Shown piece after piece: positions 21,701 through 31,600 of a stretch of DNA of 64,000 nt (its first letter is position 1; each line of letters begins with the position of its first letter). A program made the translations under genes and the position numbers. The notes beneath the pieces are model-generated. The model ran no database searches, was not told the DNA's origin, and was given only the letters and a program-made list of their open reading frames with translations. The DNA lies in assembly GCA_004194705.1 (NCBI GenBank), contig SADC01000888.1:37088-101087 (forward strand). The letters are read 5' to 3'. The stretch comes from Ditylenchus dipsaci (taxonomy: Eukaryota > Nematoda > Chromadorea > Rhabditida > Anguinidae).

Positions 21701-22119
21701 CATTATCAAAATTTAAAAAAATAGCAGGTGTTCATGGCTCAACCTGTAATTGATGTGTCTACCTCGTGGCTGAATAACCCTAAAAATACAGAATTGTTTT
21801 TTTCTATAACTTTTAAAAGAATCTAAATTACCTTGAGTTGCGATTGTTGCTTTGCCCAGCAGCTGCCTGTTGCCCAGATCTTGGCTGAGCTGTTGGCAAA
21901 AGAGTGTCATTAGCTGCTTGACCGCCGAATGGTCTGTAAATTTAAGAGTTTTCTTTTTAGCAAATTTGAAGTAACTAAACCAACGTGTAGGGCGGTGGAT
22001 GTTCACTTGGTGGAGGTGGGATTTTGGTGGATGGGCTGGTAATGGAGGTGCTGATCTGGTAGGGCAGTGCTTGATGCTTGTTGCTGAGCTTCTTCATCCT
22101 CTTCTGATAAACTAGCCAT
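15774..22119 (-). CDS. Unidentified type II single-pass membrane protein, 11 exons, about 391 residues
   Basis: Exons: 21985-22097, 21832-21933, 21763-21779, 19732-19912, 19569-19684, 19102-19226, 19028-19051, 16998-17103, 16718-16786, 16554-16683 and 15774-15965 (stop at 15774). All phases agree if one base is restored in 19569-19684. The N-terminus is Pro/Gln-rich with a PPPPSEHPPPYTPF stretch (PPxY). One hydrophobic helix follows (LLIASAVVIFLFIFILVMQW), preceded by RNKRN, which predicts a cytosolic N-terminus. The roughly 260-residue outer part has about ten Cys (AECMQF, VFCCST, TDCYL, ICEYL, EHCKITACGC, VQFCSN, VIDCND), consistent with a disulfide-bonded ectodomain. I do not recognise the family. 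The ATG used is at 22097 (MKKLSN); an earlier ATG at 22119 (MASLSEEDEEA) is in another frame and would need an indel. Introns contain the elements 17622-18913 and 19977-21746. Confidence 0.75.
17450..17620 (+). repeat. Dispersed repeat (CTCCCAAAGTCGCTGTAACT), copy 1
   Basis: This stretch is repeated in the same orientation at about 27970-28150, including CAAGTTTAGACTCATCCCTT-like and GGTTGGCCAGC segments, TTTTCTGGGGT, and the end TTTTAAAAG(A/C)GAAAATT. Its right end directly abuts the element starting near 17622 and so defines that boundary. Confidence 0.65.
17622..18913. mobile_element. 1.3-kb TIR element with about 300-bp arms carrying its own gene
   Basis: The left arm (17622-17935) and right arm (18590-18913) are inverted copies. 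The right end is the family terminus TTGCCGCC ... CCTCTAATT ... ATACGGTA (TA at 18914); the left end starts TTCCTCTAATTGCCGCCCCC. Both arms contain a long palindrome with core AACGCCTTATTAAGGCGTT (left about 17794-17828, where the centre is TTAATAA; right about 18728-18762) and share GGCGCCA, ACAAAATTATGACAAG-type and TTAGTGTGG-type blocks. The middle holds a three-exon minus-strand gene. The whole unit lies in an intron of the type II membrane protein gene, whose flanking exons (19028 and 17103) splice in phase across it. Confidence 0.75.
17990..18495 (-). CDS. Element-borne small protein: SANT/Myb-like N-terminus, Cys-containing C-terminus
   Basis: Three exons: 18291-18495, 18133-18243 and 17990-18083 (TGA at 17990), about 136 residues. 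Introns of 47 and 49 nt have matching phases (AT|C, CA|C). The ATG follows directly on the acceptor TTGTTTAG. The N-terminal 50 residues (RNFAWTNPDVMQKLQELK ... SLPDVVKFLKDEF ... SKTAIYAHM) have the W-spaced helical pattern of SANT/Myb-like or MADF-like DNA-binding domains seen in transposon accessory proteins. This is an inference from pattern, not a database match. Later come the motifs FCVYKKKKDRVYECIDC (possible metal site, three Cys) and a charged tail. Exon 1 needs one extra A in the A run at 18427-18432 to stay open. The phases do not fit the surrounding membrane protein gene, so the gene belongs to the TIR element. Confidence 0.6.
20081..20387 (+). CDS. Possible two-exon open frame inside a TIR element, partial
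   Basis: Exons 20081-20138 and 20263-20387 (TAG) join in phase (G|GG). They have a good acceptor (CACTACTTTTTAG), a GTAAAA donor and a TTAATTTTAG acceptor. The product is about 60 residues: VVTYGSGEARAMAFKNWL, then CLESLQKVARKIENLE and a basic end (TQCVKRHIQARN). No initiating exon is found in the 100 bp before it. An ATG at 20091 is in another frame. The frame could be the tail of a transposase-like gene or chance. Confidence 0.3.
20740..21605. mobile_element. Diverged inverted-repeat element nested in 19977-21746
   Basis: The left end ATCCGGCTCCCAAGTGGCG pairs with the right CTTGGGAGCCACAGTGTT. Matching internal pairs are CTGACTCAGAATT / GAATTCTGAGTCAG, GTGCACCGTGATGAT / ATCATCACGGTGCAC, and ACCAAAATGACGCTTTGTTT versus a right-arm TTTTGGTATATTATA block. 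The arms are about 400 bp with many mismatches. A related single segment (CTGACTCAGAATTTTACGCT) is at about 58160. Confidence 0.6.
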
Positions 22120-23882
22120 TGCCTTAATTTTAGTATTTATTGACTACAACTAAACTTCATTAAACCTAGTGGCAGTAAACAAAATCAACAATTAATACAT
22201 TTCACACAGAAGACTGCTCAATTTGATCTTCATTCAACTCTCTCAAGGCCGACCATTTAAATAGGTTAACAACTCCAGAGTGAAAGCAAAAACAATCGAT
22301 TAAAAAGACAAACAAACTTTTGTTTTAAATTATAAAATGTTAAAAACATTCTCATAAAAGGCGGAAAATGTTGTGCTATCGTGTTTTACTTTTAGATCGA
22401 TAGTTGCGACTGAATTTCCGCCAATAAAATTTGAAATTCCTTCTCTTTTCTACTTTTCTGCCCTTTTTTAATTTTTTTCTTTCTTTGACAGCATGTACCT
22501 AAAAATCTGAGCTTTTTAGTGACCTATTATCTTTTTAAAAATTTGATAAAAATTGAGAGCTTGAGTGAAATCAGGATTAAGGTTGTTGGGAAATACTTGA
22601 GAATATTTAATTTTTGATAATATAATTATCAATGCTCTTAATAAAAAAAATTATTAATTATTATTGTAGATTATTACCGATAATATTATCGGGGAAAAGA
22701 ATGACTAAAGCTAAGGTTATTGCTTGAAATGTTATTGCTTCAAGATCGTTTATTTATTTTTTGTGTATCCTATTTTCTGTGTTAAATCCACTATCTCTAA
22801 TAATTCTCCCATATGGAACTTATATCTCAGCCTGGAAGAAATATTTCGCAAATCCGTTTCTGCGTTTTTTTAATTAGCACGAGCTCTCCTGATTCCACTT
22901 TTCAGATTTTGGTTGAGTGCCCGAAGATCTGAAAATGGACCTTCAAATTTTCGGATCTTCAAAGGTTGAACAATAACTCCCCATGAAGAGTAAACAAAGA
23001 AAATACGGTTTACGAAATGGCAATGATTTTAAAATTTGAAAAAACTTTGGTAACGTCTAAAAACTCGTTAAAAAGCCAGATTCATCACTACATTCTCATA
23101 AAGAAAATGACGTAGTTAATCGTTGTCCTTTTTCTTGATTGTAGACCTTTTTAAAATAAAAAATGAATATTTGTAAAAAAAATACGAGTGAAAGAGAGAA
23201 AAATGGTATGCAAAAGCCTTACTTAACACTAGCATGACTAATAGAAGCACTGATAAGTCCCTTCTCCCGCCACTATCATCCCAGCAGAGTGTTTAGCCGC
23301 AGAGTAGCAGCATATTCAGGTAGTGCATGCAGGTGACTGTGTGCACACCCTTTCTCTTGCCTGTATTTCAACTGTTGTGGTAGTAGTGGTGTCTAGCCTG
23401 TCTTTTGCACCCTTATGCAACTGTCAATAACATAAGCAAACATAACTAACAACAATCAGCGTTAGGAATGCAATAACATAACCATAAGGTAGGTGGTTAC
23501 AACTGTTACACACAACATTTTAATTTCATATCTATTTATGAAATGCTTCCTTTTTTGGTGTAAATATGAAATTTTAGGTGGAAAATAGGGGCTGTGATTA
23601 TACTTTTGTAAAAAGCTAATTTGTGGTGTAGCTGGAAATATTTAAAGGCTATTAATGTGTATTAATTTTAATTCTTCATCTTTTTTGATGAAAAAAAGAT
23701 GTACAGTTAAACTGCGCCACCCCAATAATATATCGCCCCTTTAATTTGTGACCCTCAGGACGATTTAGTTACTTTATATTTATAGTTACTTTGTATTACT
23801 TTATAACTCATAATAAATATGCAAAAAGTTTTTCTCACAAGTGTATTCACCTTGCTTACAAAGTTTTTGCAAAAACCTATTA

Positions 23883-24019
23883 CCGTATTTTCTTTATGAA
23901 AAACTCAGATGTTATATTTTTCAACTTCTTAAAAATCTTAAAATTTTCAATCGAAAATAGCCTTAAATTTGATAACTTAGTCAAAATATAGAGAGGGCTT
24001 TTTATTAGAGGAAATACGG
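23883..24019. mobile_element. CCGTATTT-family MITE, compact copy
   Basis: The left CCGTATTTTCTTTATGAAAA pairs with the right TTTTTATTAGAGGAAATACG. TA flanks both sides (23881-23882 and 24020-24021). Confidence 0.6.
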
Positions 24020-25019
24020 TAACTTTCCAACCAGACAAAATCACTATATACTGGAAAAAACGCGAGTAAAAAGTCCGATAAATTGTGTTATTGACTGACT
24101 AATTAAAAAGACTCTTTGACTGCAAAAGGTCGAACTCGACAACCTTGCATAAGTCATATCAGTACTTGTATTCTGAACTCTAACTCTAACATTAAAAAAC
24201 ATAAAATTCACGTTTATTCTTATAATATACAAAACTATACAAATTGAATGTAAAAATATTAACAAAATGAATTTGTCTTGTAAAAGTTACAAAATTTTCA
24301 ATAAAGGCCGACTTCTCATGTTAAAAATAGCAAAGAGGAAAAAAAAGTGAGCAATGAGAGAGGATAACATAAACTCGTATTGTATATTTTCTTTGTGCAC
24401 ACACATGCATATAAATTCACAAATAAGATTGAAACAATACACACAACAACAATATAATGATCAAATACAACCAGCATAGCAGATTTGGTTGTGTTATTGA
24501 CGTTTTGAAGAATAATTTTCGTCTCCTTTTTTTTTTAAATTCTGTTACCGTACTCTTTCTAAGAAAAAAGACTGGCTCTATATGTGTTGGTGTGACCCCA
24601 GAATAAAAAATGCTTTGGTCCCCCTTGTGATTTTTTTAAATGTTTTTCGATTTTTAAATTTTGCTTTTAATAGTCTCGAAAACAATTAATTATTTATTTT
24701 TTTGATCATTTTATACAAGAAAAAATTTCAAATCGATGCGTTAATGGTCATCTACTTGCGATGTCCAAGGAGCTCATCTCAAAGAGTTTATCTCCTTGCT
24801 TGAGTAAGGCTAAAAAGCCTTTAAGTTAGAATAAATATGGTATAATAGACTTTTTCAAACTAAATGTACTAAAAAAATCGCTTATCTGCTGAATTTACAA
24901 AAAAATAATAAATTGATAGAACAAATATTGTCAATATTAAGTATGATATGATTTCTTCATAAATACCATTTTGCTTTATGAAATTGAATAATTGATGGCC
25001 AGTTTTTTCTACAATATTT

Positions 25020-25544
25020 GGCGCTACTTAGATATACTCTTCTGCCGAAAATCAACTCTTTGAAAAAGTTTCCAAACACCAAATATTTCATTGAAATTAC
25101 TTTATAAGCTTTTTGAGATCTGATTATACATGAATTTTATGGCGGGCACCTACTATAAAAAGGAGCCTATACAATTTTTTTGGTACTTGCAGGGTGTTAT
25201 TGTGCGTGAGATAACTTCAACTCATAAGCCGAGGAGGCTTATCAGTTAGGAATGTGAGCCCCAACAAGCATATAAGGGATCTTTTTTCTCTATGATGTCA
25301 AATAGATATTAAAAGTAAGACTCAATTTTTTGTTGATGAGGACACAAAACAGCCGTCTTCAAGATTCTTAAATTATTCTGGGCCTATATGTGGATGTTGA
25401 TAACATTTCAAAAAGCTAATTTTGAGGGAGGAGACTGGCATATCTCCAACTAAAATCACATTTTGACGCTACTATGATATACCATCACGACACAAATCAC
25501 TCGAAAGTGACTCTGGGGGGGGGGGGGTATATCTAAGTAGCGCT
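25020..25544. mobile_element. TIR element with ends GGCGCTACTTAGATATA
   Basis: GGCGCTACTTAGATATAC at the left matches the complement of TATATCTAAGTAGCGC at the right, which follows a 13-G run. Related single ends are seen at 25471, 29990 and 42070 (GCGCTACTTCGATATAA). The interior is AT-rich without a gene. Confidence 0.6.
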
Positions 25545-25618
25545 CAGATTTTTTTTACCGCAGGTAAGTTATTTTGCTAAAAATTCTGCAATAATTTCGT
25601 CACCTTAATGTCCGGATC

Positions 25619-28600
25619 TTAATTTTTGTACTCTTGATAATACTTTGCTTCAACAGCTTCAAGCATCTGCTTTGCCTGCTGCTTGGGCTTTGTTTCCTGC
25701 AATGTGATGGTGTCTACTGGACTGCCTGCCCTAGTCTGCTCGCTGTCAGATGCAAAGTCTAGCTCAGGCCTGTCACAGACTGTGGAGTTGGAATTATCAG
25801 TGGTGCTGGAAATCCTGCTCAAGTTATGCCTTTGAGGTATATGACCGGCTGCCGAGTCTTGGGAAGTGTAAGAAAAGTTAGGTCTTTGCTTCTCCTCCAG
25901 TTTGTGTTTTTTGTCACCTGGCTTGCCATTTCTGGCTGGATTTGGACTGGCATTCGGCTTGAATGAAGGGGAACTTAGCTGGTCACCCTGTTGGTCGAGA
26001 TCGTTTTTTCTTCGCATCCTCCTGGCTCTCATGGATAGTTTTCGGAAGAATTGGACTGCAGAGTCAAAGAGGATGAGGAAAGCAGGCAAGAATATGAGCC
26101 CGTGCATGTTGCACAGCACTACACAAATTACCTAAAAATTTATTATAAATAAGCGGTTTTAAGTCTTTGAAATTTTCTGTTACATGGGTTAACCGTAAAA
26201 CTCTTTTAACTTCAGTTTTCAAAAGAAAAAAATCTCAAAATAATACGAAAATTGCTAGCGAAATCATAAGAGGCAAAACCTGCGAAGATGAAAAGATGGA
26301 AGCTAGAACGCTCCGAGAAGTATCACGCAGTGAAATAGTCTAAGGTCTCTATCGTTTTGCCATACAAGAAGTTGAAATTCCTATGATAAGTTTAGATCAT
26401 AGAATAGGATTGCATCGGGAATCCCATATGCGACATCCGATATCTCCGGTATTTTTTGACATCCGATATTTTGTGATATTTTTTCATATTCGCTGCAGCT
26501 CTGATGTAGAAGCGTCAGCAGTGCTTCGGTGAACTCGCTCCAAGTCAGAATATTTGCAATACCTGACTTTAATTATATTTTTTAATAATCACTCTCACTC
26601 ACAGAATGTAAGGACAAATGTCATACTTACTTACTCACTTGCACGCAGGCCAAAAAAAAAGGTCTCATCAGAGCAAGTGCTGGACAATTCTTCGCTCTTG
26701 GCTGCAAAATTTTCCGCCCGTAGCTAAGAACAAGAGCAAAAATTTTGAGATCAAGAGCTGGAGCCAAAATTTGAAATTCCTAGCACTGATCAGAACACTG
26801 AGAATGAAACAATTGGAAGAGAAAGGAACGTCAACAATCGATATTTAGATCAAAAGCAATTTTTTGGTAATATTTAATGTTGAAAATGGATAAATTAAGC
26901 GTTGGAAAAAGGGAAAATATAGTTATTTTGTAATTTTCGGAGAAAGAAATTAGTAGAGCTTATACGGTATTTTTTCTAGCGAACTAAGAATAAATAAACT
27001 GACCATAGTCTTGACAAACACTTCTGACATATAGATGTGCACAAACAGTAAACTGCATACACACAAGATGGTAGACAATGCAGCTTGAAGAGCGGGAAAA
27101 GCTACTGAAGACAGGCAATTCACCAGTTTTGTTTGAGGAGTGGCGTTAAGCTCCCGAACCGCTTTAAATAGTTAGAACATTTGGGTTTGAAGGTGAATAA
27201 GCTAGACTTACAAGCTTGGTAATAATGGTAGGACACGTGTGCGGGATATCCACACTAAATCCTATGGATATGACCATGGCTGCCATAGTTATAGGATCAA
27301 GATCTATGCTCCACCAACTCAAGATACCAAGGATTCCTTAAACAAAATGTAATTTTATGGGAAAAACTTTTTAGTTGTAGAACAGTTTTTTTGAAGTTTT
27401 TTTGCATTTTTTTGCAAAAGACTTATTCCTATATCTCATATTTCCAATACGCTATAAAACTTAAGGAAACTATTTGAAAAGTGTATAAATATTAAAGGTT
27501 TGAATGAACAAATTTTTTTAAAGACTTAAATTACCGTATTTTTTCTATTAAACGGGCCCCCCTACAGTTAACTTTTTCCAAATTTGTTTTGCTTTTCTAA
27601 CCCTAACATTGTATATTTTTTCAAAACGTACGACCACCCATTTTGTAGTTCCTTACAAACTCTACAAAATGAGTGGTCGAACGTTTTGAAAAAATATACA
27701 ATGTTAGGGTTAAAAAAGCAAAACAAATTTGAAAAAAGTTAACTGTAGGGGGTGTTTAATAGAGAAAATACGGTAATCAGTAGAGTTCAGTAGAGAGGTG
27801 CGTCGAAATTTCAATTTTTGATTTGCGGTATTTTTCCAATTTACTTTTATATTTTGAAAAAAAAATTAGCCCAAAATCATAAACTGTCGCAAATTTGTTT
27901 ATCATTTATTTTAATTTTTTATAGTTTTTTTCATAGATGTTATATATGATAGCGCTAGTATATATATATATCCCCCCCCATAAATCTGACCCTCCCAAAA
28001 TTGCTGTAACTACCCTTTCAAACAACAAGTTTAGACTCATCCCTTAGGCTCGGGGGTTGGCCAGCGTACGGAAGCTGTGACTAATAAATGTCTTACGTAC
28101 TTTTCTGGGGTATATATTTGAGTACTCTTTTCTTAACTTTTAAAAGCGAAAATTCATCGGGGGTCATTCGCTACTAGAGTCGATTTTCTAATTTTGGTTT
28201 TTGGTACTTTTATTCTTTCGATTTCCAATTTTTAATATATTTTGAGCCGAGTTCTAAGAGCTTCCAATATAAAAATATGACAAAGATTAATTAAAAGTTG
28301 GAAAAAATTATAAAAATAAAAAACATGTCAATTTCAGTCCTCTTATAATTAAATTTAATTTTAACTTTTTTTCATAACTACGAAATTCCTACCTGCACAA
28401 ATGGACAACACGCAGCTGGAAGCGATGACCACAGTAAAGAGACTGTTCAAAAATACAAAGCAGACAGCTGCCATACAGACTAAGGTGCCCAGAACACTCT
28501 GCCATGTGTCTGTAGGCATGTTTTCGATCAGATCAAGAAACACTCCTGAATCACGCAATTGATAAATATTGTAAATAAGGGTTTTTATAGATTTTTACCA

Positions 28601-31600
28601 TCTTCATGAAAAACTGCTGCGTTAAACTCCGGCCTTAAAGTTTTTTATATTTTTAGCCAAGAACTGTAGAAATTAATTAATTACGAGTATTGGTCGACCA
28701 CCCTCCTCCATTCATTCAACATCTTGCCTCGCTCAGTCCATATAGAAAGCTCTTTGCCGTGGTAGGCTGTAGTAAAGAAAAATTTCTCTACTCGATCTCT
28801 ATAATTGCTGATTTTCAAATGCAATTAAATTTTTTCAATCTTTTTAAAAAAAATCTGACAGGGCTAATAATTCAACTTCCGACTTAGGAAATTAAGAAAC
28901 CCACACTATGGTAATAAAAGTCTTATCTAATATAGTGTCGTTAAAATGGGACAATCTAAAATTGACCAATGTTTCTAAGATAAAATTGGAGCCATATCCT
29001 TTGAATTATTCATAAAATGCTTTACTACAGTCTTGGTTTTGGTGGTTACAACGGCCATTAGACTCTGGACCAAAACTAAAATCTTTGTCTACCATAAGAT
29101 TTATACTCAAACTCATGATACTAAACTTATCCAAAATTAAACCGTGGCCAGGGGTTGTGCCTATGGTCTGAATCCCGGGTCTGAACATATACAGGCTAAG
29201 ACTCACTCTTAGACCCAAAATACACTCATTTCGCTCGTATGACCCTTCAAATAAGCCTTTTTGACTGATTTTTCAATATTTATTTTATTACGTTTCATTG
29301 TTGAGCTTAAGAAAGCCTCCCCAGTAGCTGTATTCTGGCCAATCTATAAAGTTTCTTATGTCTTCTTCCTTAAATACACCATCCGGAGTGGCTTGTGGGA
29401 CAGCCAAAGCAGTGGTTTGGTTGCTTGAAGGTTCTTGATCTAGATCCACTGGTTCAGAGTCTGAGGCTGAAAATGATCTGGTCAAAGAAATAAAAAACTT
29501 CAAAATTTGAAACAAACTTTCAAATGAGCTTTCAAACGTCAGAAAATCACGCACAAAGTACTGGGTGCCAACTGGACCCCAGGAGCCACGGATTTTTTCC
29601 ATGTCCTCCACAAACTGATTCATCCGTTTGAGGCGAGCAGGATCACTTAGATTTCCTGGACGGTTTACAAATACCGTGGCCATGGTGAAGTGGGGCACTT
29701 GGTATTGCACTCGGATCTTGTCTAACTAAATAAAAACAACGACTATTAAACATTTGGGCATCCTTAGAAAACTATTTGGTTTGCGCATATGTTTTTAATT
29801 TCGTGACATTTTGGAAATATTTTTGCTGCATTAAAAAAATCTGTTCTGTTCGATCTTGTTTTAAATTATACTGACTAGGTGACTTCGGGATTTCAGCCAA
29901 CTTTACACAAAGCTGAGTAAATGCTTTTAGCTTTTATTAACGAACACGAGGAAAATGGCTGAAGAACAACAACTTAACCAAAATGAGACGCTACTGTAAT
30001 ATACCCCCCCCCCCAAATAATTTTTCAGGTACCCCAAAACCATACTTTTTTTGAAAAGTGGTGAAATTATTATGTGTTGTCCCCGGCTGGGGAGGGGGTT
30101 TAGGGGGAGACAATCTAAAACGCGTGGCCATGCCCCTTTAAAATGGCTTACAGCTAGTAGTGGTGAATCTGCAGTGAACAGCTTCTGAGTGGTCAGGTTG
30201 ATGTTCATGTGAGAAATTCCCTACAAATCAAAAGCTTAATCTAAGATTTTGAATTGGTCTGGATTACATAAATAGAAAATGCCAAATAGATAAAATATAT
30301 GAGCACTGTGGTCAAGGCCACTGTTTTTTGGGATACAAAGTTAACATAGCGATGCATGGTTGCGCTCAAAGCATGTTTGGTGTTGTCATGGAACTTGGTG
30401 CTTTGACGCTGAAAAGTTGGGTTAAGGTCATTCGGTCTGGATGCTAGGAAAACATACTGTGAGTTTGTGTTTGGACACGCCATTGCCTATTCTCTCAAGT
30501 TGAGCTGCTCGAATGCTAGCTTGGTATTCTGCACGGTCTTTTTTCTCTGACAGCACTTCATATCGACCAACCAAAGACATCAGACCGGCGTAGAATGTCA
30601 TCTGAAATATATTCGAGTTGACTAGTATGTATGCATTATTTGCTTTTTTTTTGTTTGTTAAAAACACATTTATTTTTTCAAGGGCAACCATCATATCCGA
30701 CTGCTAGCCGAACAACAATTTCTTAGGAGTTGGTCTAATCGAGCTGTTGCCTGAAAGATGTCTTTGCTTTGCTGTGAATCGTTCCTTAAATTTCATTGAT
30801 CTTGATACCGGAGTGTATACTCAATTAGGCAGAAGCATAAACAGTTTTCCAAAGTCATGTTTGGGATTATCTTTGTTGAACTAATCATAGGAAATTGTGA
30901 AGCTGTATTTTTGCGAGTGATACAGGTTTTCCGGCGGTGTTTGGGTGTAAAATATTAACAGAAAAGAACGTGAGTATCTAATTTTCTTACTTGATATATG
31001 AAAGCGATCACCATTGAAACCAGATTGCCCACACAAAGAAGGGTGATTTCAGGAGAAGATGTGAAAGCGCCTACTCCATCAGCAAACACATTGGTCAGGG
31101 TAGATATCATGATGGCTGGACCTATCTCCGACAATACCTGAAACACAAACCTTACACTAAATCCACATTTAATAAACAGTAGCTTACTTCAGATATGCGA
31201 TAGCCCACATCGACATTTTTCCTGTTGGGGTGGTCTCTGCAGTGCTTGATTACCCTTTGCCACTCGTGGATCATCAGGTAAGAGCTGTCCACTCCTGCAA
31301 ACATATGCTATCTGATCTCTAATACATGTGTTTCAGTTTGACTCACCTATAGAGAGCACTAAAAAGGGGATGACACAGAGGATGGAGGCAAACCTCATGC
31401 CAAATGTGAACATAAGTCCTAGTGCAGTGGCACACGACATAAATGGCAAGACACAAGCCATTATGGCTAACACTATCTGAAAAAGCGAAGGTTAGTATCG
31501 TGAAATTGAAGGAGTGAAAAAAACCTTAGGAGTTGAGTGTTGATGCATGTAGAAAGCTCTGGCGACCACTGAAGTAACTGAGCAAATTGACCTGAATATT

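Larger units (their letters stand above)
19977..21746. mobile_element. TIR element with TA duplication in an intron of the type II membrane protein gene
   Basis: The ends are CAGGGTGAGCCATGAAAAAT (left) and, as complement on the right, CAGGTTGAGCCATGAACACC. TA flanks both (19975-19976 and 21747-21748). Without it the intron would be about 80 nt long, from the donor at 21762 to the acceptor at 19913. It carries a short plus-strand exon pair (20081-20387) and a further inverted repeat (20740-21605). A mariner/Tc-like origin is suggested only by the TA target and the CAGGGTG end. Confidence 0.65.
22120..25618. other. Intergenic, 3.5 kb, repeat fragments only
   Basis: It contains a decayed CCGTATTT-family copy (about 22790-23010, ending AAAATACGG), a compact one at 23883-24019, and a GGCGCTACTTAGATATA-ended element at 25020-25544. 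Its 22120-22700 part is probably the 5' flank of the membrane protein gene. No exon-like frame was found. Confidence 0.45.

Noticed and set aside
27957..27971. TA microsatellite as a promoter
   Set aside because: It sits inside a dispersed repeat within a PTR intron.
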